Source of the DNA: an uncultured Prevotella sp.
GTDB lineage: Bacteria > Bacteroidota > Bacteroidia > Bacteroidales > Bacteroidaceae
Reading direction: 5' to 3'
DNA: 24,593 nt
NCBI GenBank assembly: GCA_934183135.1
Contig: CAKPRX010000028.1
Location: forward strand, 1 to 24,593
The notes under the pieces are model-generated. The model ran no database searches. It was not told the origin of the DNA and saw nothing but the letters and a program-made list of their open reading frames with translations. The translations under genes and the position numbers were made by a program. Shown here in pieces: positions 1 to 7,047 of the stretch. Within the stretch, counting starts at the first letter, position 1. The number at the start of each line of letters is the position of its first letter.

Positions 1-653
1 ATGCCATACTTGCAGCTTGCAATGGTAATACTAAGTTGATATGGATTTGTTCGCCAAACAATCCTACTGGCAACTTGATGAATGCGGAAGAGGTGGAGAA
101 GGTGTTGCGCCAGTTTGAAGGCATTGTCGTTGTAGACGAGGCTTATTCTGACTTTACTAAGGCACGTTCATGGCGTTCGCGCATTTCCGAGTTTTCTAAT
201 ATCATTGTGCTCAATACCATGAGCAAGGCATGGGGCTGCGCGGCCATCCGACTGGGCATGGCCTTTGCCAGCAAGGACATCATCGGTCTGTTTAACAAGG
301 TGAAATATCCGTATAACATCAACTACCTGACTCAACAGAAAGCACTGGAAATGCTGGCCGACCCCTATGCCGTAGACCAGTGGGTCCGCATCCTACGGGC
401 CGAGCGCACCCAGCTGGCTAATGCTTTCAGCGAGTTGCCCTGTTGTATCGGTGTCTATCCTACTGATGCCAACTTCTTCTTAGCTAAGGTCACCGATGCC
501 CGGGCTATCTATGACTACTTGGTACGCGAAGGCATCATCGTGCGAAACCGTACCAAGGTGAGCCTGTGTGGCAACTGCCTGCGCATCACCGTGGGTACCA
601 AGAACGAAAACAACGAACTGCTGGGTGCCCTGCGTAAGTACTCAGGGATGTAG
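1..653 (+). CDS. hisC: Histidinol-phosphate aminotransferase HisC, 5' end cut by window
   Basis: PLP-dependent class I/II aminotransferase converting imidazole-acetol phosphate to histidinol phosphate with glutamate as amino donor, in histidine synthesis (cytoplasm). The reading frame is open to the left edge (codons from base 3), so only the C-terminal ~216 residues are present. Visible family motifs: SPNNPTGN (cofactor/substrate contact), DEAYSDF (Asp and Tyr that contact PLP), NTMSKAWG with the Lys that forms the Schiff base, the following RLGMAF, and a C-terminal LRITVGT whose Arg binds the substrate carboxylate. The large and small domains of the fold are represented as expected for the missing N-terminus. 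It is convergent with the ABC protein gene, with only 2 bp between stops. The other his genes here (hisH, hisAF, hisIE) lie about 18 kb away, so the pathway is split. Identification is firm; the true start is outside the window. Confidence 0.95.
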   Translation, partial: AILAACNGNTKLIWICSPNNPTGNLMNAEEVEKVLRQFEGIVVVDEAYSDFTKARSWRSRISEFSNIIVLNTMSKAWGCAAIRLGMAFASKDIIGLFNKVKYPYNINYLTQQKALEMLADPYAVDQWVRILRAERTQLANAFSELPCCIGVYPTDANFFLAKVTDARAIYDYLVREGIIVRNRTKVSLCGNCLRITVGTKNENNELLGALRKYSGM

Positions 654-655
654 TG

Positions 656-2152
656 TTAGCGATTACGCTTGAGCACCAGCGTGTCTGTTATACACGCGGG
701 TAACTCTTCATCATAGTGAGTAACCATTATCAACGTCTTGTTGCTGCGTAGGCAAAAGGCGTTGATAATTTCTTTTACCATCTGGCTGTTCTGCTCGTCC
801 AGTCCATGCAGCGGCTCATCTAATATCAACAATTCCGGGTCTTTGACAAATGCCCGTGCCAGCAGTACCAACCGTTGCTGGCCGCTTGACAGCGACATAC
901 ACGACCGTTCGGCCAATGAGCCTATCCCGAACAGCTCCATCCACCACCGGCACTGACCGTACTCGCCGTCCTTGGGTGTTGTGTACAATCCGATGGAGTC
1001 CTTGAGTCCGCTGGCCACAATGCAGATAGCAGCCATGTCGCGTTGGTAGGCACGGTGCATCTCGGGCGACACATAGCCGATATGTTTCTTGATTTCCCAT
1101 ATACTCTCGCCCGAGCCGCGCTTCCTGCCAAAGAGGGCTATGTCGCAGGCATAGCTCTGGGGGTTGTCGGCATACACGATGGAGAGCAGCGTACTTTTGC
1201 CCGCTCCGTTCTCGCCACGCAGTGCCCAGCGCTCTCCGTTACGTACCACCCACGACAGGTCTTTCAGGATGGTCCGAGTACCATAGCGTATGCTTACCCG
1301 GTTGAGCCTGACCACCTCGGTGGCATGGTAGTCGGTGGTGCGTGGTGGCAGGTCTATCAGGGCCTGACGCCTGACTGCACTCAGCACAGGGGTAGTCACC
1401 GGCCTATGGGCCGACAGGTATTCAGCCCGTGTCTGCGGAGCCATCACCGTGCCCTCGCTCACCTCTATAACATGAGTGATAAAGTCTGGTATATCGGCCG
1501 TTTTGGCCAGTACCAGTATAAGCATAAGCCTCGTCTGGCCGGCCATGGTACGCAGTATCGTGGCCAGTAGCTGACGGCTACCGGCATCGAGCCCTATGAA
1601 AGGATTGTCTATGATGAGTACCTTGGACTGCTTGAACAGGGCCTTGATTAATATAAACTTACGCAGCTCACCGCTGGACAGCAGTATAACGTACTTGTCC
1701 AGCAGCGGTTGTATCTGGAACAGGTCGTACAGCTGGTTCCGCAGTTGGACGCGTTCCTCTGTCGGCTGGCCCGAGGCAGCAAAAGCACGGTCAAGCAGGT
1801 CGCCCACCGTGGGGGTGTCAGGGTCTATCTCCTGCGAGTTCCAGCGCTGATCCATATAGTAGTTACGGTCGGCGCTGCCATACGAGTCCCTGAAGGCGAT
1901 ATACTGGATATTGTCGGCCACATACTCCTTGGCATCGGGTCCGAAGTCATAGTAAGGCTGGGGTATCTGCAGACTACGACGGCCACGGAGGATGTCTGCC
2001 AGCAGCGACTTACCGGCACCGTTGCGGCCCACTATGGCATACTGGCAGCCATCATACAGAGTGAGCGAGAAAGGGCTACGCAGCCCACATGGCTGGCCGG
2101 TACATACGCCATCCTCTATACGGATGACGGCACGCTTAGTCTTATTCACCAC
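656..2152 (-). CDS. ModF/PhrA-like protein with two ABC ATPase domains
   Basis: 498 aa, soluble, two ATP-binding cassettes in tandem and no membrane segment, the layout of E. coli ModF (about 490 aa). NBD1: Walker A GRNGAGKS (42-49), signature LSSGE (158-162), Walker B-like LIIDNPF (179-185). NBD2: Walker A GENGAGKS (313-320), signature LSSGQ (421-425), Walker B LLILDEP (441-447), switch His in VTHYDEE (about 479). NBD1 has Asn where the catalytic Glu should be and no recognisable switch His, so only NBD2 looks able to hydrolyse ATP. The gene lies 11 bp after the terC-like gene on the same strand and is probably cotranscribed with it. No molybdate permease genes are nearby, so a transport role is not supported; the family's function is poorly known. 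ABC identity is certain, ModF-type placement likely. Confidence 0.85.
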   Translation of the reverse strand: MVNKTKRAVIRIEDGVCTGQPCGLRSPFSLTLYDGCQYAIVGRNGAGKSLLADILRGRRSLQIPQPYYDFGPDAKEYVADNIQYIAFRDSYGSADRNYYMDQRWNSQEIDPDTPTVGDLLDRAFAASGQPTEERVQLRNQLYDLFQIQPLLDKYVILLSSGELRKFILIKALFKQSKVLIIDNPFIGLDAGSRQLLATILRTMAGQTRLMLILVLAKTADIPDFITHVIEVSEGTVMAPQTRAEYLSAHRPVTTPVLSAVRRQALIDLPPRTTDYHATEVVRLNRVSIRYGTRTILKDLSWVVRNGERWALRGENGAGKSTLLSIVYADNPQSYACDIALFGRKRGSGESIWEIKKHIGYVSPEMHRAYQRDMAAICIVASGLKDSIGLYTTPKDGEYGQCRWWMELFGIGSLAERSCMSLSSGQQRLVLLARAFVKDPELLILDEPLHGLDEQNSQMVKEIINAFCLRSNKTLIMVTHYDEELPACITDTLVLKRNR

Positions 2153-2163
2153 GTTCTACCTAC

Positions 2164-3264
2164 TTATTTATCAACGACTTCTTCAGATTTATCCTTGGCC
2201 GGGATAAGTACCGACAGCGCGATACTGCCTACCAGCACCACGAGGATGAACGCCAGGGACCACACGTTGCCGATGTGGACAAACTGGCCAATGATGAGTT
2301 TGACTCCGATAAACAACAAGAGCAGACATACGCCCGTCTTGAGGTAACGGAAACGGTCGGCGATGGCTGCGAGCAGGAAAAACATGGCTCGCAGGCCCAA
2401 TATGGCGAAGATGTTGGAGAAAAAGACGACGTAGGGGTCGAGCGAGACCGAGAATACAGCCGGTATGCTGTCAAAGGCAAATAGCAAGTCGCTCAGTTCG
2501 ATGACCACCACCGTGACTAACAGCGGGGTGATACACCACAGCCCACGCTGGTGGCGCCCCACCAACTGGTAGCCGTCGGCCGTCTTCACCGCCTTGACCA
2601 GGAAGTTGTCACCAGCAAACTGGGGATACACTCTGAAATGCTTGGACAGAAAACGGACGATGGGGTGGTGGGTCACGTCGACCGTCTCTTTCTTGTTACG
2701 GTTCAGGAACATGCTTACGGCACTGTATAGCAGGAAGAAGCCAAACACCATGAGCAGCCACTCAAACTTACTGATGATGGCAGCCCCAGCGAAGATAAAG
2801 ATGAAGCGCATAATGATGGCGCCGAATATTCCCCAGTTGAGCACGTGCTGATACTCTGTGTTGCGAACCTGAAACGAGGTGAATATCATCATCATCACAA
2901 ATAGGTTGTCTACCGAGAGCATTTTCTCGATAAGATAGCCCGTGATATAGGCCATGGCCATGTTATGACGGTACAGTTCTATGCCACTGGCCAGGCTATG
3001 CCCCGTCAGGTTGAGGTGCGATGCGTAGCGCCGCGTTACCTCCTGCAGGTCTTCGTAGGTGTGTATGCCATGTATCAGGTCGCCATGAAACCATAGGAAC
3101 ACCCCAAACAGCAGGGCCAATACTATCCATACCGCTGTCCACGTCCCAGCCTCGCGGATAGACACCACATGGGCCTTGCGGTCTATGACCAGCATGTCTA
3201 CCAGCAGGATGGCTATGATGAATACGATGAAACCGGCAAAAAATATAAGTTCTGATGCGTGCAT
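2164..3264 (-). CDS. TerC/Alx family integral membrane protein
   Basis: 366 aa polytopic inner-membrane protein. Family hallmarks: LLVDMLVIDRK near residue 20, MLSVDNLFVMMMIF in the middle (the acidic DN motif within a membrane helix), and IELSDLLFAFDSIPAVF followed by a long hydrophobic stretch. The acidic residues inside the helices are typical of this family, which is tied to tellurite resistance and, for better-studied members such as Alx/YceF/MeeF-type proteins, to Mn2+ export. I infer metal-ion efflux here; the ion is not shown by the sequence. The start is the only suitable ATG, downstream of a -7 box (3287-3294). It is followed after 11 bp by the ModF-like ATPase gene. No yybP-ykoY-type manganese riboswitch is apparent in the short leader. 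About 8-9 helices are likely. Confidence 0.9.
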   Translation of the reverse strand: MHASELIFFAGFIVFIIAILLVDMLVIDRKAHVVSIREAGTWTAVWIVLALLFGVFLWFHGDLIHGIHTYEDLQEVTRRYASHLNLTGHSLASGIELYRHNMAMAYITGYLIEKMLSVDNLFVMMMIFTSFQVRNTEYQHVLNWGIFGAIIMRFIFIFAGAAIISKFEWLLMVFGFFLLYSAVSMFLNRNKKETVDVTHHPIVRFLSKHFRVYPQFAGDNFLVKAVKTADGYQLVGRHQRGLWCITPLLVTVVVIELSDLLFAFDSIPAVFSVSLDPYVVFFSNIFAILGLRAMFFLLAAIADRFRYLKTGVCLLLLFIGVKLIIGQFVHIGNVWSLAFILVVLVGSIALSVLIPAKDKSEEVVDK

Positions 3265-3286
3265 ATCTATTATCGTTTAGCGTATG

Positions 3287-3294
3287 CAAAATTA
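3287..3294 (-). promoter_or_regulatory. Putative -7 box for the terC-like gene
   Basis: On the minus strand this reads TAATTTTG, a perfect match to the Bacteroidota -7 consensus TAnnTTTG, 22 bp before the ATG. No TTTG is found at the -33 position, so the promoter is incomplete by motif. Confidence 0.5.
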
Positions 3295-3375
3295 CTTTAT
3301 TTTTTACCATGGGCACTATGAAAAACGTTAAAAAGTGCCACCGCCTTGCGCGCCTATATATTAAATAATGTATAA

Positions 3376-3423
3376 GGCCACGCCCTGCCCCGCATTGCAG
3401 AGCGCAGTGGCAGTGGCGTGGCC
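3376..3423 (-). terminator. Hairpin after the ybjQ-like gene, likely terminator
   Basis: GGCCACGCC (3376-3384) pairs perfectly with GGCGTGGCC (3415-3423), and the stem continues inward as CTGCC/GGCAG with one bulged base. It lies just after the stop of the leftward YbjQ-family gene, and on the minus strand is followed by an AT-rich tract (TTATACATTATTTAA). It is probably a terminator for that gene, although the T run is interrupted. The rest of the 3265-3450 gap holds only the terC-like promoter. Confidence 0.55.
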
Positions 3424-3450
3424 TGTATGTCGTGGTACCGTTTCTGCAGG

Positions 3451-3768
3451 TCAGAGTTCTACGGCCGTACCGCTTACGGCGACCATAATCATAGAGCCGT
3501 TGGCCCCTACGGTCTCGTAGTCAAAGTCGATACCCACGATGGCATTGGCTCCCACACTTACGGCATCGGCCACCATCTCGTTGATGGCCTTTTCCTTGGC
3601 CTTGCGGAGTACCTTCTCATAGCTGCCGCTGCGTCCGCCTATCACATCACGTATTCCGGCTAAAAAGTCTTTCACGAAATTGGCTCCGATGATGACGTTG
3701 CCCGAAACCACGCCCTTGTACTCCTTAATAGGATGACCCTCTATGGTCGGTGTTGTACTTAGTAACAT
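3451..3768 (-). CDS. YbjQ family (UPF0145) protein
   Basis: 105 aa, the usual length of this family of small soluble oligomeric proteins (often annotated as heavy-metal-binding domain protein; exact function unknown). Recognisable features: N-terminal [13 protein letters not shown], the strand-loop [17 protein letters not shown], the glycine-rich turn [10 protein letters not shown], a charged helix ([14 protein letters not shown]), and the conserved end [19 protein letters not shown]. The ATG start fits the family N-terminus. It stands alone between the maeB 3' region and the terC-like gene, with a hairpin after its stop. No clear TAnnTTTG box is seen in the AT-rich leader upstream. Family assignment is firm; no substrate or partner can be inferred. 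Confidence 0.9.
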   Translation of the reverse strand: MLLSTTPTIEGHPIKEYKGVVSGNVIIGANFVKDFLAGIRDVIGGRSGSYEKVLRKAKEKAINEMVADAVSVGANAIVGIDFDYETVGANGSMIMVAVSGTAVEL

Positions 3769-3866
3769 ATCTGTAAATTAATATAGGTTTTTATAGATAA
3801 GACGTTTCAAGTGCCCCGAAAGTTTCACTGAAGCCCCCTGTTTTTTTCCAGTTTTTTATCTCTGAT

Positions 3867-3942
3867 GACTATCCGGGCAGGAGGAGTGTCCTTAAACGAC
3901 AAGTCCTGCCATCATAGTCGTGTTGACACGATGGCAGGACTT
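3867..3942 (-). other. Competing hairpins in the 3' region of maeB
   Basis: Three related segments share a TCCTGCC/GGCAGGA core. 3901-3913 (AAGTCCTGCCATC) is a perfect 13 bp inverted repeat of 3930-3942, with a small CGTGT/ACACG stem inside the loop. Its middle part (TCCTGCC at 3904-3910 and ATAGTC at 3914-3919) can also pair with GACTAT (3867-3872) plus GGCAGGA (3876-3882). The two pairings exclude each other. On the minus strand the region lies 39-114 bp after the maeB stop; no U run follows the 13 bp hairpin, so it is not a standard terminator. Otherwise the 3769-3980 gap holds no gene. Confidence 0.5.
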
Positions 3943-3980
3943 GGTAAGTGGTCGGCCTGATAGCCGTGAGGGTCAACAGT

Positions 3981-6272
3981 TCAGCCCCCCTTGCTCTTGA
4001 TTTTCTCTACATAAGCATCTATCACAGCCACAGCGGTGATATTGACGATATCGCGTACCGAGCTCTCGAAATCGGTGAAGTGTATAGGCTTGTTCAGACC
4101 CATCTGGATGGGGCCTATAATCTCAGCGTCGGGGTCAAGGGCCTGCAACAGTTTGTAGCTACCGTTGGCACTGCTCATGTTGGGGAATATCAGTGTATTG
4201 ACATCCTTGCCCTTCAGGGTGTTAAACGGATACTTGTCATCGCGCAACTCCCTGTTCAGGGCGAAGTTCACCTGCATCTCACCGTCTACCGCCATGTCCG
4301 GGAAGTCGTGCTGCAGCTGAGCCACGGCAGAATGTACCTTCTGCGGACTGCCCACCTCGTCGGTACCGAAGTTAGAATAACTTATCATGGCTATCACGGG
4401 GTCCACATTGAAGAACTTGACAGCCTTGGAGCTAAGCCGGGCTACATCGTAGAGTACATTCTGATCCGGATGACGGTTAATGAGCGTATCCGCGATGAAG
4501 TAGGTTCCCTTCTTGGTATTCAGTATGTGCATGGTGGCAAACGTATTGTACTCAGGCTGTATGCCTACCACCTCCTTGGCCACCTTTATGGTGTTAGAGT
4601 ACTTGGTATAAAGACCTGTAATGAATGCGTCGGCATCGCCCTGCTCAACCATAGACATACCGAAGTAGTTGCGCTCATACATCTTGTCGTAAGCCTCCTC
4701 GAAGGTATAACCCTGGCGGGCGCGCTTCTCAGCCAGGTGCTTGGCGTAGGTAGCGCGGCGGCCCTGTTCCTTGTCGGCACGCATATCGACTATCTCTATA
4801 TGGGAGAGGTCGAGTTTCAGACGGTTGGCCAGACGGGCCAGACGGTCTGGGTTGCCCAGCAAGATGGGCTGGCAGATGCCCTCCTGAAATGCCTGGACGG
4901 CAGCCTTCATCATCGTGGGGTGCCCACCCTCGGCGAATACCACACGCTGTGGGTGCATGGCAGCTGTAGCGTGCAGGTTGCGGGTGAGCTTGGTCTCCTG
5001 GCCCAGCAACTGGCGCAGACGGTCCTTGTATGCGTCCCAGTCGGTAATGGGGGTGCGGGCCACGCCACTTTCTATGGCTGCCTTAGCCACGGCGGCACTT
5101 ACCTCGGTTATCAGTCGGGGGTCAACGGGCTTCGGTATAAAGTAGCTGGGGCCAAATGTAAGCTCGTTAACATGGTACACCTCGTTAACCACATCGGGCA
5201 CAGGCTGTTTGGCCAAGTCGGCTATAGCCTTTACGGCAGCCATCTTCATCTCCTCATTGATGGCACGCGCATGTACATCGAGCGCACCTCTGAAGATGTA
5301 GGGGAAACCGATGACGTTATTTATCTGGTTGGGATAGTCACTTCGGCCGGTAGACATCAGTACGTCAGGACGGCTGGCCATGGCATCCTCGTAGCTTATC
5401 TCAGGCACAGGGTTGGCCAGGGCAAACACGATAGGGCTGGCAGCCATAGACCGTATCATGTCCTGTGACAGAACATTGCCCTTAGACAGACCTACAAAGA
5501 CATCGGCACCCTTAATAGCCTCTTCCAGGGTATGTACATCGCGGCGGTCTGTGGCAAAGAGAGCCTTCTGTGGGGTCAGGTTAGTGCGGTCAGAGGTAAT
5601 GACACCCTTGGAGTCGAGCATTACGATATTCTCCTTGCGTGCGCCCAGGGCCACGTACAACTTGGTACAGCTAATGGCAGCTGCGCCGGCACCGTTGACC
5701 ACGATGTGTACCTTGGAGATGTCCTTACCGGCCACCTCAAGGGCGTTCTTCAGGCCGGCGGCACTGATGATGGCCGTACCGTGCTGGTCGTCGTGCATTA
5801 CAGGGATGTCCAGGTTCTTCTTCAGCCTCTCCTCTATATAGAAGCACTCCGGGGCCTTAATATCCTCCAGGTTGATACCGCCAAAGGACGGAGCTATGCG
5901 CTCTACAGCCTCGCAGAACTTCTCCGGGTCTTTCTCGGCCACCTCGATGTCAAACACATCGATGCCTCCGTATATCTTGAAGAGCAGACCCTTGCCCTCC
6001 ATAACCGGCTTGCCGCTAAGGGCACCTATGTCGCCGAGGCCAAGCACGGCGGTACCGTTAGAGATAACGGCCACCAGGTTGCCTTTGTCTGTATACTTGT
6101 AAGCATCATCCGGATTATTCTGAATTTCAAGGCAGGGGAAAGCCACGCCTGGCGAATAGGCTAAGCTCAGGTCTGTCTGGGTGTGGAATGGCTTAGTGGG
6201 TTTGACCTCAATTTTTCCAGGTCTGCCGTTCTCGTGATATTCGAGAGCGGCCTCTTTAGTAATCTTGACCAT
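3981..6272 (-). CDS. maeB: NADP-dependent malic enzyme MaeB (malic enzyme-PTA fusion)
   Basis: 763 aa from the ATG at 6272, the normal length of MaeB. It oxidatively decarboxylates malate to pyruvate and CO2, producing NADPH, in the cytoplasm. The N-terminal malic domain shows SLAYSPGVAFPC, VISNGTAVLGLGDIG, the catalytic lysine stretch GKGLLFKIYGGID, and the metal/substrate motif MHDDQHGTA; the NAD(P) domain shows VNGAGAAAIS. The C-terminal ~330 residues (from AAMHPQRVVFAEGG) match phosphotransacetylase; in MaeB this part is known to be catalytically inactive and to sense acetyl-CoA. An in-frame GTG at 6317 would add 15 residues, but a perfect -7 box (6317-6324) overlaps that codon, so transcripts probably begin after it; the family N-terminus (VKITKEAALEYH) also fits 6272. 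Divergent from a TetR-type gene, which may regulate it. Confidence 0.96.
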   Translation of the reverse strand: MVKITKEAALEYHENGRPGKIEVKPTKPFHTQTDLSLAYSPGVAFPCLEIQNNPDDAYKYTDKGNLVAVISNGTAVLGLGDIGALSGKPVMEGKGLLFKIYGGIDVFDIEVAEKDPEKFCEAVERIAPSFGGINLEDIKAPECFYIEERLKKNLDIPVMHDDQHGTAIISAAGLKNALEVAGKDISKVHIVVNGAGAAAISCTKLYVALGARKENIVMLDSKGVITSDRTNLTPQKALFATDRRDVHTLEEAIKGADVFVGLSKGNVLSQDMIRSMAASPIVFALANPVPEISYEDAMASRPDVLMSTGRSDYPNQINNVIGFPYIFRGALDVHARAINEEMKMAAVKAIADLAKQPVPDVVNEVYHVNELTFGPSYFIPKPVDPRLITEVSAAVAKAAIESGVARTPITDWDAYKDRLRQLLGQETKLTRNLHATAAMHPQRVVFAEGGHPTMMKAAVQAFQEGICQPILLGNPDRLARLANRLKLDLSHIEIVDMRADKEQGRRATYAKHLAEKRARQGYTFEEAYDKMYERNYFGMSMVEQGDADAFITGLYTKYSNTIKVAKEVVGIQPEYNTFATMHILNTKKGTYFIADTLINRHPDQNVLYDVARLSSKAVKFFNVDPVIAMISYSNFGTDEVGSPQKVHSAVAQLQHDFPDMAVDGEMQVNFALNRELRDDKYPFNTLKGKDVNTLIFPNMSSANGSYKLLQALDPDAEIIGPIQMGLNKPIHFTDFESSVRDIVNITAVAVIDAYVEKIKSKGG

Positions 6273-6316
6273 AATATTATGTTGTTTGTTTGTTACCAAC
6301 TGAAATTTATCTGACA

Positions 6317-6324
6317 CAAAGTTA
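6317..6324 (-). promoter_or_regulatory. Putative -7 box of maeB
   Basis: Reads TAACTTTG on the minus strand, a perfect TAnnTTTG. Transcription would begin near 6312, leaving a ~40 nt AT-rich leader before the ATG at 6272. No TTTG at 19-20 bp upstream; the nearest TTTG is only 12 bp away, too close to serve as -33. Confidence 0.55.
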
Positions 6325-6368
6325 ATAAAAAACCACCAAACAGAATTAAGTTTTTTACTTTTTTTTTA

Positions 6369-6376
6369 TACTTTTG
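6369..6376 (+). promoter_or_regulatory. Putative -7 box of the TetR-type gene
   Basis: TACTTTTG, a perfect TAnnTTTG, 29 bp before the ATG at 6406 and preceded by a T-rich tract. It lies back to back with the maeB -7 box 45 bp away, so a regulator bound between them could affect both genes. No -33 TTTG at standard spacing. Confidence 0.55.
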
Positions 6377-6405
6377 TACTCAAATTCAAAGCAAAGTTAT
6401 CTGTT

Positions 6406-7047
6406 ATGGCAATGATTACCCTTTATCGGAAAGAACTGAAAGGCAAAATTCTCAAAACTGCCATGGAGCAATTCATGCTCAGAGGCATCAAAAACGTAAA
6501 GATGGACGACATAGCCCGGCAGTTGGGCATCTCGAAGCGTACGCTGTACGAGATTTGCCAGGACAAGGAGGAACTGCTGTACGAGGGGCTCAAGGAGGCC
6601 GAGGAGTATATTGACAACTATCTGAAGAGGTATGCCGAGGAAGGCAACCACAATGTGGTCGAGGTAATGATGGAGTCGTACTATATACAGGTAGGCTTCT
6701 TTTCCAAAATCAACCCTGCGTTTCTGCTGGAAATACCCAAGTACGACAAAGTGGTAAAGCTGATGGTATCCAGGCGCAAAGAGCGCGACAGGGAGGCCAA
6801 GACTTTCTTCAGGCAGGGTGTCGAGGAGGGGCTGTTCAGAAAAGATGTCAACTTTGAGATTATCTCCTCGATAGGGCACTTTATGATGAAGCACATCCTG
6901 GAAACCAAGATGTACCGCGACTATGCCTTTGAGACGCTGTTTGAGACCGTATTCCTGGTCATCGTACGTGGCATGTGTACCGAGGAGGGCATCCGTATGG
7001 TGGATGCCAGCCTACACTCGGGCCACAAGGGCGCTAAGCTGGGTTAG
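6406..7047 (+). CDS. TetR/AcrR family transcriptional regulator
   Basis: 213 aa, typical for the family. The N-terminal helix-turn-helix is plain: KILKTAMEQFMLRGIKNVKM, then DDIARQLGISKRTLYEICQDKEELLYEGL (about residues 34-62). The C-terminal ~140 residues are helical and would form the dimerisation and ligand-binding part; they have no identifiable ligand signature. It starts at the ATG 29 bp after a perfect -7 box and is divergent from maeB, the arrangement usual for local autoregulators, so control of maeB is a reasonable but unproven guess. Its TAG stop overlaps the TAA stop of the convergent rel gene (shared bases TTAG), leaving no room for a terminator between them. Confidence 0.92.
   Translation: MAMITLYRKELKGKILKTAMEQFMLRGIKNVKMDDIARQLGISKRTLYEICQDKEELLYEGLKEAEEYIDNYLKRYAEEGNHNVVEVMMESYYIQVGFFSKINPAFLLEIPKYDKVVKLMVSRRKERDREAKTFFRQGVEEGLFRKDVNFEIISSIGHFMMKHILETKMYRDYAFETLFETVFLVIVRGMCTEEGIRMVDASLHSGHKGAKLG

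Noticed and set aside
3948..5468. 506 aa frame antisense to maeB, and other long antisense frames (for example 15279-16277, 7425-8537)
   Set aside because: Shadows of GC-biased third positions in well-identified genes; translations resemble no family.
6273..6317. N-terminal extension of maeB from a GTG at 6317
   Set aside because: A perfect -7 box overlaps the GTG, and the family N-terminus begins at the ATG at 6272.
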